NCBI RefSeq assembly: GCF_000716435.1
Contig: NZ_JNWO01000049.1
Location: forward strand, 1 to 34,151
Length of the DNA: 34,151 nt
Source: Streptomyces xylophagus
GTDB taxonomy: Bacteria > Actinomycetota > Actinomycetes > Streptomycetales > Streptomycetaceae
Direction of reading: 5' to 3'
Position 1 is the stretch's first letter. Each line of letters starts with the position of its first letter. Position numbers and translations under genes: made by a program. The notes below the pieces were generated by a model that did no database searches, was not told the DNA's origin, and was given only the letters and a program-made list of their open reading frames with translations. Positions 18,904 to 26,925 of the stretch are shown here, piece after piece.

Positions 18904-20666
18904 CGTCGTCCACGTCTTCCAAGGGGCAACTGCCCGTCGCCGAACGGGCCGACGTGCGGCGGGCAGCGCTGCGGCTGGTGCGGGCCGACCGGCGGGCGTT
19001 CGTCGTCGTGCTGGTGGTGAACGCGCTGGCCGCCGGGGTCGGGCTGGCCGGGCCCTGGCTGCTCGGGCGGATCGTGGACGAGGTGCGGGCCGGGGCCGGG
19101 GTGGGGGCTGTCGACCGGCTGGCCCTTGTCATCGTGGTGTGCTCGCTGGCCCAGTTGCTGCTGGCGCGCTGGGCGCGGTACGTGGGACACCGGTTCGGGG
19201 AGCGCACGCTGGCCCGGGTGCGGGAGGACTTCGTCGACCGGGCGCTGGCGCTGCCCGCGTCGGTGGTGGAGCGGGCCGGGACGGGCGACCTGACCGCACG
19301 CGGTACGGCGGACGTGGGCATCGTGGGCACGACCCTGCGGGACGTCGGGCCCGATCTGCTGGTCAACTTCGTGCAGGCGCTGTTCGTGATGGGCGCGGTG
19401 TTCGCGCTCGACCCGCTGCTCGGCCTGTTCGGGGTGCTGGGTCTGACGCCGATCTGGTTCGCGCTGCGCTGGTATCTGCGGCGGGCCCGGGACGGCTATC
19501 TCGCGGAGGGCGCGGCCAATTCGGAGGTCGCCGAGATCCTCACGGCGACCGCGTCCGGGGCGCGCACGGTGGAGGCGTTCCGGCTCCAGGAGCGGCGGGT
19601 CGCCGCGAGCCGCGACACGCTGCGAACGGCTTTGCGGAGCCGGCTGTACACGCTGTATCTGCGGACCGTGTTCTTCCCGGCGGTCGAGGTGTCGTACACC
19701 ATCCCGGTGGCGGGCGTACTGCTCGTGGGCGGGTGGCTGCACGGGCGTGGGGCGGTGGGCTTGGGTGCGGTGGTGGCTGCGGCGCTGTATCTGCGGCAGT
19801 TCGCCGATCCCCTGGACCAGATCCTGATGCGGATCGAGCAACTCCAGAGCAGCGGCGCCTCGTTCGCCCGGGTGGAGGGGCTGGCCCGGGCGCCCCGCGC
19901 GGAGGGCGACGGCGATGCCCCGACCCCGGCGGACGACCGGATCGACGTGACCGGCGTGCGGTACGCCTACGAGCGCGGCGGCGAGGTGCTGCACGGCGTC
20001 GACCTGACCGTACGGCCGGGCGAACGGCTCGCGGTCGTCGGCCCGTCCGGCGCCGGGAAGACCACCCTGAGCCGACTGCTCGCGGGCGTCGACGCGCCGA
20101 CCGAGGGCACGGTGACCGTCGGCGGTGTGCCGGTCCACGGGCTGGCACCGGAGACGCTGCGCCGCCAGGTCGTGCTGGTCACCCAGGAGCACCACGTGTT
20201 CCTGGGCTCGGTCCGCGACAACCTCCTGATCGCCGAACCGGCCGCCACGGACGAGGAGTTGTGGGCGGCCCTGACGGCGGTCGGTGCGGAGGAGTGGGTA
20301 CGGGAGCTGCCGGACGGTCTCAACACCCCGCTGGGTGCGGACGGTCGGGCCACGGACGGCTCCCAGGCCCAGCAACTCGCCCTGGCCCGCGTGGTGTTGG
20401 CCGACCCGCACACTCTGATCCTGGACGAGGCGACGGCCCTCCTGGACCCGGCCACCGCCCGTCACACCGAGCGTGCGCTGGCCGCCGTGCTGGAGGGCCG
20501 CACCGTGATTGCCATTGCCCACCGTCTCCACACCGCGCATGACGCGGACCGGGTGGCGGTGATGGAGAACGGGCTGCTGACCGAACTCGGGCCGCACGAG
20601 GAGCTGGTGACGGCGGGGGGTGCGTATGCGGCGCTGTGGCACTCGTGGCACGGGGAGAGCAGGTGA
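18900..20666 (+). CDS. ABC half-transporter, catalytic subunit with degenerate signature
   Basis: A 588-residue exporter half-transporter translated from a GTG that overlaps the previous stop as GTGA. Six membrane helices (for example FVVVLVVNALAAGVGLAG and TIPVAGVLLVGGW) precede the ATPase domain. Walker A GPSGAGKTT (Lys387), Q-loop VTQEHH, Walker B LILDEATALLD (Glu510) and H-loop AHRLHT (His541) are all intact. The signature is replaced by TDGSQ (485-489). With the preceding subunit it would form one complete ATP site (its own Walker motifs plus the partner's LSGGQ) and one dead site. The frame remains open far upstream in the overlapping gene, but that extension is Arg/Gly-rich noise. A convergent nested inverted repeat begins at its stop codon. 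Confidence 0.95.
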   Translation: MTSSTSSKGQLPVAERADVRRAALRLVRADRRAFVVVLVVNALAAGVGLAGPWLLGRIVDEVRAGAGVGAVDRLALVIVVCSLAQLLLARWARYVGHRFGERTLARVREDFVDRALALPASVVERAGTGDLTARGTADVGIVGTTLRDVGPDLLVNFVQALFVMGAVFALDPLLGLFGVLGLTPIWFALRWYLRRARDGYLAEGAANSEVAEILTATASGARTVEAFRLQERRVAASRDTLRTALRSRLYTLYLRTVFFPAVEVSYTIPVAGVLLVGGWLHGRGAVGLGAVVAAALYLRQFADPLDQILMRIEQLQSSGASFARVEGLARAPRAEGDGDAPTPADDRIDVTGVRYAYERGGEVLHGVDLTVRPGERLAVVGPSGAGKTTLSRLLAGVDAPTEGTVTVGGVPVHGLAPETLRRQVVLVTQEHHVFLGSVRDNLLIAEPAATDEELWAALTAVGAEEWVRELPDGLNTPLGADGRATDGSQAQQLALARVVLADPHTLILDEATALLDPATARHTERALAAVLEGRTVIAIAHRLHTAHDADRVAVMENGLLTELGPHEELVTAGGAYAALWHSWHGESR

Positions 20667-20772
20667 GCTTCACTGAGGCCCGGTGCGGATCAGCGCCCCG
20701 AAGGGGCGCGGGGAACTGCGCGACCAGCCCCCACCGGGCCGCAGTCGACGAACCGCATCCAGCGAAGCTCAC
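20663..20772. terminator. Nested inverted repeat between convergent genes, probable bidirectional terminator
   Basis: The outer arms are GTGAGCTTC (20663-20671) and GAAGCTCAC (20764-20772). Inside are GGCCCGGTG (20677-20685) with CACCGGGCC (20732-20740), and GCGCCCC-GAA-GGGGCGC near 20693-20709. Each outer arm contains a stop codon: TGA of the plus-strand ABC gene on the left, and TGA of the minus-strand PII gene on the right. The whole 110 bases can fold on either strand and probably stops transcription from both sides. Confidence 0.65.
20702..20734 (+). repeat. Streptomyces-type intergenic repeat, copy 2
   Basis: These 33 bases are identical to 13348-13380 in the exporter coding sequence. 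Here the repeat sits in the usual setting, the gap between convergent genes, inside a larger nested hairpin. A related split copy is at 27483-27540. Confidence 0.85.
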
Positions 20773-21104
20773 ACCGCGTCCGGCCCCCGCTCCCGCGTCC
20801 TGATCCGCACCACCTCCTCCACAGGAGTCACCCACACCGTGCCGCCGCCCGTGCCGCGGGCGCCCGCGGCGCGGATGACGCGGACGAGATCGGTCGCGTC
20901 GAAGTCGAGGGTGAGGATGTCGAGCCGGAGCCGCGGGGCCAGGTTCACCCGGTACTCGCTGCCCCGGTAGACCTCCACCCGGACCGTCCGGGGCTCGTAG
21001 GCCCGCACCTCGGTCACGGTCACTCCCCGCACCCCGAACGACTGAAGCGCCTTCATGACGTCCGGGACGCGGTGGGGCGGGAGGACCGCGGTGACGAGTT
21101 TCAC
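20769..21104 (-). CDS. Divergent PII-family nitrogen regulator
   Basis: A 111-residue protein of PII length and fold, starting MKLVTAVLPPHRV and ending with the PII C-terminal signature VTPVEEVVRIRTRERGPDAV. PII trimers sense ATP/ADP and 2-oxoglutarate and block the ammonium channel AmtB with their T-loop. Here the T-loop base is odd: the usual GFGRQKGH-like stretch is replaced by AYEPRTVR, although YRGSEY keeps the Tyr that is uridylylated or adenylylated in canonical PII. The B-loop TGxxGDGK is replaced by GARGTGGGT, losing the conserved Asp and Lys. Nucleotide binding may thus be altered. The GTG at 21104 follows GAGG, 24 bases after the ammonium transporter stop, so they form an operon. 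Confidence 0.85.
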   Translation of the reverse strand: MKLVTAVLPPHRVPDVMKALQSFGVRGVTVTEVRAYEPRTVRVEVYRGSEYRVNLAPRLRLDILTLDFDATDLVRVIRAAGARGTGGGTVWVTPVEEVVRIRTRERGPDAV

Positions 21105-21128
21105 GGGTCGTCCTCAACTCCGGCCATT

Positions 21129-22559
21129 TCAGGTCGAGTCCGGTTCCTTGGCCTTCTCCGCGGCCGGGGCCGGTGCTGACGCAGAAGCCACCGCCACCGG
21201 TTCCGGCGTCGACGTCACCGCCGACTCCGTCGGATACGCCTCCTCGTCGTGGACCGCGAGGTCGCCGCTCTCCAACACCTCGTCCGGCGCCCGGAGTTTC
21301 ACGAACAGGCCGATCGCCTTGAGGATGAGGAAGGTCATCACGGCGTCGTAGAGGATGACCGTCCCGGCCGAACCCGCCTGTTTCCAGAGCTGGTCGAAGT
21401 TGCCGTAGAGCCAGCCGCTGGTGGACCAGGCGGTGGAGCCGTCCTTGTTGAGGTACACCGCCACCGCCGGGTCGGCGAAGATGCCGACGAGCATGCCGCC
21501 GGCGAGGCCCGCGATGCCGTGGGTGTAGACGACGCCGAGCGCGTCGTCGACCTTGTTGAACGGCGGGACCTTGGAGAGGTAGTTCCAGGCCAGCCAGACG
21601 ATCGACGAGGCGATGATGCCGATGTAGATCGCGCCGATCCCGGTGACGAAGCCGGCCGCCGGGGTGATCGCGACCAGGCCGACGATCATGCCGTTGATGC
21701 CGCCGAGGAAGGTCGGTTTGCGCTGCGGGCCGACGAACATGTCCCAGAAGACCCACACCAGCAGGGCAACTGCCGTACAGAGATTGGTGTTGAGGACCGC
21801 GAGGGCCGCGTTGTGGCCGCCGAAGTACATGTCGCCGCCGTTGAAGCCGTTCCAGCCGAGCCAGAGGATGCCCGCGCCGACGGCGACCATGGGGAGGTTG
21901 TTGGGCACGCCGTGGGCGCGGTCACGGGCGAGACGGGGACCTATCACCGCCGCCGCTACGAAGCCCGAGGTGCCCGCGGCCAGGTGGATGACGTAGCCGC
22001 CGGAGTAGTCGAGCGCGCCCTTGGCCGCCCACCAGCCGCCGCCCCAGAGCAGGAAGGCGTTGACCGTGTAGACCAGGGTCGACCAGAGCGGGACGAAGAG
22101 CAGCCATGCGCGGATGTTCATACGGCCGATCACGCTGCCCATGAACAGGAGCGGGGTGATCGCCGCGAACGCGAAGTGGAAGTAGGCGAGCGTGGCCTGC
22201 GGGAAGTGGAAGCTCGGCATCAGGTCGTTGCCGTTGACGAGCGGTATCCACGCCTGTTGTTGTTCGCTCGCCGAACCGACGATGGTGCCGGGCCGGCCGA
22301 CGAACGCGCCGAGGATGCCGGGCCAGTGGGAGTCCAGGGGTTCGCCGAACCCCATCTTGAACTCCCAGAGGACCCAGCCGACCAGGACCAGCGAGAAGCC
22401 GGTGAAGGCCATGAACATGGTGTTCACGACCCATTTGCGCTGGACCAGGCCGCCGTAGAGGATCGCGATGCCGGGGATGCTCATCAGGCCGACGAGTGTC
22501 GCCGCGACGAGCTGCCAGGCGTTGTCGCCCGCGTCCAGCCAGTTGGGATAAGGAATCAC
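21129..22559 (-). CDS. amtB: Ammonium transporter (Amt/MEP/Rh family)
   Basis: A 476-residue integral membrane channel for ammonium uptake with about eleven helices. It begins NWLDAGDNAWQLVAATLVGL, and family segments include IPGIAILYGGLVQRK, GGYVIHLAAGTSGFVAA (pore His), LGWNGFNGG, FVGPQRKPTFLGGINGMIVGLVAITPAAGFV and VYTHGIAGLAGGMLVGIFA (second pore His). A charged, Pro/Ala-rich cytoplasmic C-terminal tail of about 60 residues follows. I chose GTG 22559, which has GGGGAG about 12 bases upstream; TTG 22571 is the alternative. It is followed at once by a PII gene. Nitrogen control by GlnR would be expected, but I could not find a convincing GlnR box. Confidence 0.95.
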   Translation of the reverse strand: MIPYPNWLDAGDNAWQLVAATLVGLMSIPGIAILYGGLVQRKWVVNTMFMAFTGFSLVLVGWVLWEFKMGFGEPLDSHWPGILGAFVGRPGTIVGSASEQQQAWIPLVNGNDLMPSFHFPQATLAYFHFAFAAITPLLFMGSVIGRMNIRAWLLFVPLWSTLVYTVNAFLLWGGGWWAAKGALDYSGGYVIHLAAGTSGFVAAAVIGPRLARDRAHGVPNNLPMVAVGAGILWLGWNGFNGGDMYFGGHNAALAVLNTNLCTAVALLVWVFWDMFVGPQRKPTFLGGINGMIVGLVAITPAAGFVTGIGAIYIGIIASSIVWLAWNYLSKVPPFNKVDDALGVVYTHGIAGLAGGMLVGIFADPAVAVYLNKDGSTAWSTSGWLYGNFDQLWKQAGSAGTVILYDAVMTFLILKAIGLFVKLRAPDEVLESGDLAVHDEEAYPTESAVTSTPEPVAVASASAPAPAAEKAKEPDST

Positions 22560-22586
22560 TGCAACCGTCAACTCCCCTCGTGGGAG

Positions 22587-22608
22587 CGGCGGTCCGGCAG
22601 GACCGCCG
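22587..22608 (-). promoter_or_regulatory. Hairpin in the 5' leader of the ammonium transporter gene
   Basis: CGGCGGTCC (22587-22595) and GGACCGCCG (22600-22608) form a perfect 9-bp stem with a 4-base loop. On the minus strand it ends only a few bases before the ribosome site of the transporter gene, so it could modulate translation or mRNA stability. It could also be an operator. Confidence 0.4.
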
Positions 22609-22732
22609 GTTTGAACGGCAGGATCGTGCCGGATCTTTTTCGGGTTGGTTCCGGGGGCATGTCGGCCGGGAAAATTTCTGTTCACGGTCAAAGATTCGTC
22701 AAGTGGCGCTCCGTATAGCGGACATGAACATC

Positions 22733-22806
22733 CGGACAACGAACGAATTCCGGCCAACTTCCTGACGCGCTCCTGACAGAAAGCGCGGGCTGCTGCCACT
22801 CTTCCC
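22733..22806 (+). promoter_or_regulatory. Upstream region of protease 1, conserved with protease 2
   Basis: The elements CGGACA (22733), CGGCCAAC (22751) and TGCCACTCTTCCC (22794-22806) recur in the same order and near-identical spacing upstream of the second protease gene (25035-25105). Shared promoter or operator sequence is the simplest reading. The whole gap 22560-22897 contains no ORF of its own apart from this region and the transporter leader hairpin. Confidence 0.5.
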
Positions 22807-22897
22807 ACTGGCGCTTCACAGCAACCCCACAGCTTCACTCCTGTGATCCCTGTGATCTCCCCTGGTCGCGCGATCCGCGACCGTCCTGAAGGAGTCA

Positions 22898-24931
22898 GTG
22901 TTGAGAAGCAATTCCTCGCGCAGACGCACCTCCCACATAGTCGCCGTAGCCGGCGTCACCGCTCTGCTCGCCGCAGCCGTCCAGGCCGGCGCGACCTCCT
23001 CCGCCGCTCCGGCCAAACCCCTTGCCAGCAAGGGGAATCCGGCGCACATGGCCCTCTCGCTCTCCCCCTCGCAGCGCGCCGAGCTGCTCCGCGACGCCGA
23101 GTCGGCGCGGACCAGCACCGCCAAGGACATCGGCCTCGGCGCCAAGGAAGCGCTCGTCGCCCGTGACGTCATCAAGGACGCCGACGGCACGGTCCACACC
23201 CGCTACGAGCGCACCTACGCCGGACTCCCCGTCCTCGGTGGCGACTTGGTCGTCGACACCGCCAAGTCGGGCGCGACCGAGCGCGTCATCAAGGCGACCA
23301 ACGCCACCATCAAGGTCGCCGACCTCACCCCGAGCGTCGCGACGGCGGCGGCCGAGAAGCAGGCCGTCTCCCGCGCCAAGGCCCTCGGCTCCACCAAGTC
23401 GGCCGCCGACTCGGCCCGCAAGGTGATCTGGGCGGCGAGCGGCAAGCCGGTTCTCGCCTACGAGACGGTCGTCGGCGGTCTCCAGGACGACGGCACCCCG
23501 AACCAGCTGCACGTCATCACCGACGCGGCCACCGGCAAGAAGCTGTACGAGTACCAGGGCATCGAGAACGCCACCGGCACCGGCAACACCCAGTACAGCG
23601 GCGCGGTCTCGCTGACGACGACCCAGTCGGGCTCCAACTACAACCTGACCGACGGCGACCGCGGCGGCCACAAGACGTACAACCTGAACCACGGCACCTC
23701 GGGCACCGGCACGCTGTTCTCCCAGACCAGCAACACCTGGGGCAACGGCACCACGTCGAACGCGGCGACGGCCGGCGCCGACGCGCACTACGGCGCGGCG
23801 GAGACCTGGGACTTCTACAAGAACACGTTCGGGCGCAGCGGCATCAAGAACAACGGCGTCGGCGCCTACTCCCGTGTCCACTACGGGAATTCGTACGTCA
23901 ACGCGTTCTGGGACGACAGCTGCTTCTGCATGACGTACGGCGACGGTTCCGGCAACGCGGACCCGCTGACGGCCCTCGACGTGGCGGGCCACGAGATGTC
24001 GCACGGCGTCACGGCGGCGACCGCGGGCCTCAACTACAGCGGTGAGTCCGGCGGGTTGAACGAGGCGACCTCCGACATCTTCGGGACCTCCGTCGAGTTC
24101 TACGCCAACAACTCGACCGACGTGGGCGACTACCTCATCGGCGAGAAGATCGACATCAACGGCGACGGCACGCCGCTGCGTTACATGGACAAGCCGAGCA
24201 AGGACGGCGGCAGCGCGGACAGTTGGTACTCGGGTGTCGGCAACCTCGACGTGCACTACTCGTCGGGTGTGGCCAACCACTTCTTCTACCTGCTGAGCGA
24301 GGGCAGCGGCGCCAAGGTCATCAACGGCGTCAGCTACAACTCGCCCACCTCGGACGGCCTTCCGGTCACCGGCATCGGCCGGGACAAGGCCGACCAGATC
24401 TGGTACCGCGCGCTCACCACGAAGTTCACGTCCACCACCAACTACGCGGCGGCCCGCACCGGGACGCTCGCGGCGGCCGGTGAGCTGTACGGCACGACGG
24501 GCGCCGAGTACAAGGCGGTGCAGGACGCGTGGGCGGCCGTCGCGGTCGGTGCGCGCTCCGGTGGCGGCGGCGGTGGCGGCGGTACGTCGTTCGAGAACAC
24601 GGCCGACGTGTCGATTCCGGACAACGGGGCGGCAGTCACGTCCTCGGTCACCGTGTCCGGGCGGACGGGCAACGCCCCGACGAACCTCGCGGTCGCGGTC
24701 GACATCGTGCACACCTGGCGCGGCGACCTGGTGATCGACCTGGTGGCTCCGGACGGGTCGACGTACCGCCTGAAGAACTCCAGCTCGTCCGACTCGGCGG
24801 ACAACGTGCAGGCGACCTACACGGTCGACGCGTCCTCCGAAGTCGCCAACGGCGTCTGGAAGTTGAAGGTCCAGGACGTGGCGGCACAGGACACCGGCTA
24901 CATCAACAGCTGGAAGCTTACGTTCCCGTAA
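22898..24931 (+). CDS. Secreted neutral metalloprotease (M4) with C-terminal P-domain
   Basis: A 677-residue secreted thermolysin-type zinc endopeptidase. An Arg-rich signal peptide is followed by a propeptide with FTP and PepSY-like regions (to about residue 225), then the M4 catalytic domain. Zinc is bound by HEMSH (His365, His369) and Glu389 in GLNEATSD; Glu366 is the general base and His453 in DVHYSSG the transition-state His. A Gly-rich linker ([13 protein letters not shown]) leads to a P/Homo-B domain (about 566-677) with HTWRGDLVIDLVAPDGS. AAGGAG precedes GTG 22898 by 3 bases and the next codon, TTG 22901, by 6, so the true start may be the TTG. A tandem paralogue without P-domain follows. 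A sharp hairpin ends the transcript. Confidence 0.96.
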   Translation: MLRSNSSRRRTSHIVAVAGVTALLAAAVQAGATSSAAPAKPLASKGNPAHMALSLSPSQRAELLRDAESARTSTAKDIGLGAKEALVARDVIKDADGTVHTRYERTYAGLPVLGGDLVVDTAKSGATERVIKATNATIKVADLTPSVATAAAEKQAVSRAKALGSTKSAADSARKVIWAASGKPVLAYETVVGGLQDDGTPNQLHVITDAATGKKLYEYQGIENATGTGNTQYSGAVSLTTTQSGSNYNLTDGDRGGHKTYNLNHGTSGTGTLFSQTSNTWGNGTTSNAATAGADAHYGAAETWDFYKNTFGRSGIKNNGVGAYSRVHYGNSYVNAFWDDSCFCMTYGDGSGNADPLTALDVAGHEMSHGVTAATAGLNYSGESGGLNEATSDIFGTSVEFYANNSTDVGDYLIGEKIDINGDGTPLRYMDKPSKDGGSADSWYSGVGNLDVHYSSGVANHFFYLLSEGSGAKVINGVSYNSPTSDGLPVTGIGRDKADQIWYRALTTKFTSTTNYAAARTGTLAAAGELYGTTGAEYKAVQDAWAAVAVGARSGGGGGGGGTSFENTADVSIPDNGAAVTSSVTVSGRTGNAPTNLAVAVDIVHTWRGDLVIDLVAPDGSTYRLKNSSSSDSADNVQATYTVDASSEVANGVWKLKVQDVAAQDTGYINSWKLTFP

Positions 24932-24964
24932 AAACCAGCCGTCCACTTCAGGCCGCACAAACAT

Positions 24965-25000
24965 GGCGCCGTCTCGGGGTTTCAACTCCGGGGCGGCGCC
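24965..25000 (+). terminator. Terminator after the first metalloprotease gene
   Basis: GGCGCCGTCTCGG and CCGGGGCGGCGCC pair over 13 positions (two G-U pairs) around a 10-base loop, 33 bases after the stop codon. This suggests the two protease genes are transcribed separately. Confidence 0.75.
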
Positions 25001-25034
25001 CTGTTGTGGACGTTTACATTGCCGCAACGTTCAC

Positions 25035-25105
25035 CGGACAGTCGATTTTCGGCCAACATCACTTGGGGGTCCTGACATGTACGCGCCCCTGATGCCACTC
25101 TTCCC
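25035..25105 (+). promoter_or_regulatory. Upstream region of protease 2, conserved with protease 1
   Basis: CGGACA (25035), CGGCCAAC (25050) and TGCCACTCTTCCC (25093-25105) repeat the order seen at 22733-22806. The distance from the first to the last element is 58 bases here and 61 there; the start codon follows 95 and 104 bases after the last one. It probably carries the protease 2 promoter. Confidence 0.5.
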
Positions 25106-25187
25106 TCACGCCGCTTCAGCACAGCCAATTCACATCGCTCCGGTCGGTAACCCCACGCCGTCCGGACTCCCCCACAGAGGAGCTTGC

Positions 25188-26843
25188 GTGACCCCCCTCT
25201 ACGCGCGTCACAAGCGCACCACCCTGGCCATCGCCACCGCGGTCGCCGCCGGAGCCCTGCTCGCCACCGGAGTGACCACCGGTGCCTCCGCCCAGCCCGC
25301 CGCGGGCAAGGCGGCCCCCCTGGCCGCGGCCCCGCAGCTGCTCTCCAACTCCGCGCGCGTCGCGCTGGTCCAGGAGAAGCAGGCCGCCGCGACCGAGACC
25401 GCCCAGCAGATAGGCCTCGGCACCAAGGAGAAGCTGGTCGTCAAGGACGTCGTCAAGGACGTCGACGGCACGCTCCACACCCGCTACGAGCGCACCTACG
25501 CGGGCCTCCCGGTGCTCGGTGGCGACCTGGTCGTCCACACCTCGCCGGCCGGCAAGACCGAGGGTGTCACCAAGGCGCACTCGGCGACCATCAAGGTCGC
25601 CACCGTCACGCCGAAGATCTCCACCGCCAAGGCCGAGAAGCAGGCGCTGACCATCGCCAAGGCCGCCGGCTCCGACAAGACCGCCGCCGACGGTGCCCGC
25701 AAGGTCATCTGGGCCGGCGGCGCCACCCCCGTCCTCGCCTACGAGACGATCGTCGGCGGCTTCCAGGACGACGGCACCCCCAACCAGCTGCACGTCATCA
25801 CCGACGCGGCCACCGGCAAGAAGCTCTTCGAGTACCAGGGCATCGAGAACGCCACCGGCACCGGCAAGACGCTGTACTCGGGCACCGTCAGCCTCACCAC
25901 CACGCTGTCGGGCACGACGTACTCGCTGACCGACGCCTCGCGCGGCAGCCACAAGACGTACAACCTGAAGCACGGCACGTCCGGCACCGGCACCCTGTTC
26001 ACCAACACCACCAACACGTGGGGCACCGGCGCCGCCTCCAGCTCCACCACCGACGTGACCGCCGCAGCGGACGCCGCCTACGGCGCCCAGGAGACGTGGG
26101 ACTTCTACAAGGACACGTTCGGGCGCAGCGGCATCAAGAACAACGGTGTCGGCGCCTACTCCCGTGTCCACTACGGCAGTTCGTACGTGAACGCGTTCTG
26201 GGACGACAGCTGCTTCTGCATGACGTACGGCGACGGTTCGGGCAACACCCACCCGCTGACCTCGCTGGACGTGGCCGGCCACGAGATGAGCCACGGCGTC
26301 ACCGCCAACACCGCGGGCCTGAACTACTCGGGCGAGTCCGGCGGCCTGAACGAGGCGACCTCGGACATCTTCGGCACCGGCGTGGAGTTCTACGCCAACA
26401 ACTCGTCCGACGTGGGTGACTACCTCATCGGCGAGAAGATCGACATCAACGGCGACGGCTCCCCGCTGCGCTACATGGACCAGCCCAGCAAGGACGGCGG
26501 CTCCGCCAACTACTGGTCCTCCTCGGTCGGCAACCTCGACGTGCACTACTCGTCGGGTGTCGCCAACCACTTCTTCTACCTCCTGTCCGAGGGCAGCGGC
26601 GCGAAGACGATCAACGGCGTGAGCTACAACTCGCCCACGTCCAACGGCTCCACGGTCACCGGCATCGGCCGCGCCAAGGCGCTCCAGATCTGGTACAAGG
26701 CCCTGACGACGTACTTCACGTCGACCACCAAGTACGCGGGCGCCCGCACCGGCACCCTGTCCGCGGCGGCGGCCCTCTACGGCTCCGGCTCCACCGAGTA
26801 CAACGCGGTGGCAGCGGCCTGGTCGGCGGTCAACGTCAGCTGA
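25188..26843 (+). CDS. Secreted neutral metalloprotease (M4), paralogue without P-domain
   Basis: A 551-residue secreted M4 protease closely related to the preceding gene. GTG 25188 follows GAGGAG with 5-base spacing and begins a Sec signal peptide (RHKRTTLAIATAVAAGALLA). The FTP/PepSY propeptide precedes the catalytic domain. The zinc motif HEMSH begins at His365 and the third ligand is Glu389, the same numbering as protease 1. A CFCMTYGDGSG segment with two close Cys is also shared. The protein ends at AAWSAVNVS, directly after the catalytic domain. Long blocks around the active site are nearly identical to protease 1, also at DNA level, indicating duplication with loss or gain of the P-domain. 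A longer frame runs upstream to 24963 but lacks signal-peptide character. Confidence 0.96.
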   Translation: MTPLYARHKRTTLAIATAVAAGALLATGVTTGASAQPAAGKAAPLAAAPQLLSNSARVALVQEKQAAATETAQQIGLGTKEKLVVKDVVKDVDGTLHTRYERTYAGLPVLGGDLVVHTSPAGKTEGVTKAHSATIKVATVTPKISTAKAEKQALTIAKAAGSDKTAADGARKVIWAGGATPVLAYETIVGGFQDDGTPNQLHVITDAATGKKLFEYQGIENATGTGKTLYSGTVSLTTTLSGTTYSLTDASRGSHKTYNLKHGTSGTGTLFTNTTNTWGTGAASSSTTDVTAAADAAYGAQETWDFYKDTFGRSGIKNNGVGAYSRVHYGSSYVNAFWDDSCFCMTYGDGSGNTHPLTSLDVAGHEMSHGVTANTAGLNYSGESGGLNEATSDIFGTGVEFYANNSSDVGDYLIGEKIDINGDGSPLRYMDQPSKDGGSANYWSSSVGNLDVHYSSGVANHFFYLLSEGSGAKTINGVSYNSPTSNGSTVTGIGRAKALQIWYKALTTYFTSTTKYAGARTGTLSAAAALYGSGSTEYNAVAAAWSAVNVS

Positions 26844-26872
26844 CGACAGTCGAGTTGACAGCCAAGCGGTAA

Positions 26873-26911
26873 GGGCGGTACCCGGAGCGAAGGCATCTCC
26901 GGGTACCGCCC
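26873..26911 (+). terminator. Strong terminator after the second metalloprotease gene
   Basis: GGGCGGTACCCGGAG (26873-26887), a 9-base loop, then CTCCGGGTACCGCCC (26897-26911): a perfect 15-bp stem, 29 bases past the stop. It ends one base before a -10-like TACTCT of the next gene. Confidence 0.9.
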
Positions 26912-26925
26912 TACTCTTGGGTTCC

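Noticed and set aside
22681..22740. A GlnR box upstream of the ammonium transporter
   Set aside because: TTGAC strings occur near 22684-22703 on the minus strand, but the GTnAC-N6-GAAAC pattern is not met.
22895..25027. A 710-codon open frame antisense to the first metalloprotease (and a similar one, 25116-27176, antisense to the second)
   Set aside because: Val/Arg/Gly-rich mirror translations of the codon bias; the real genes on the plus strand have full catalytic motifs.
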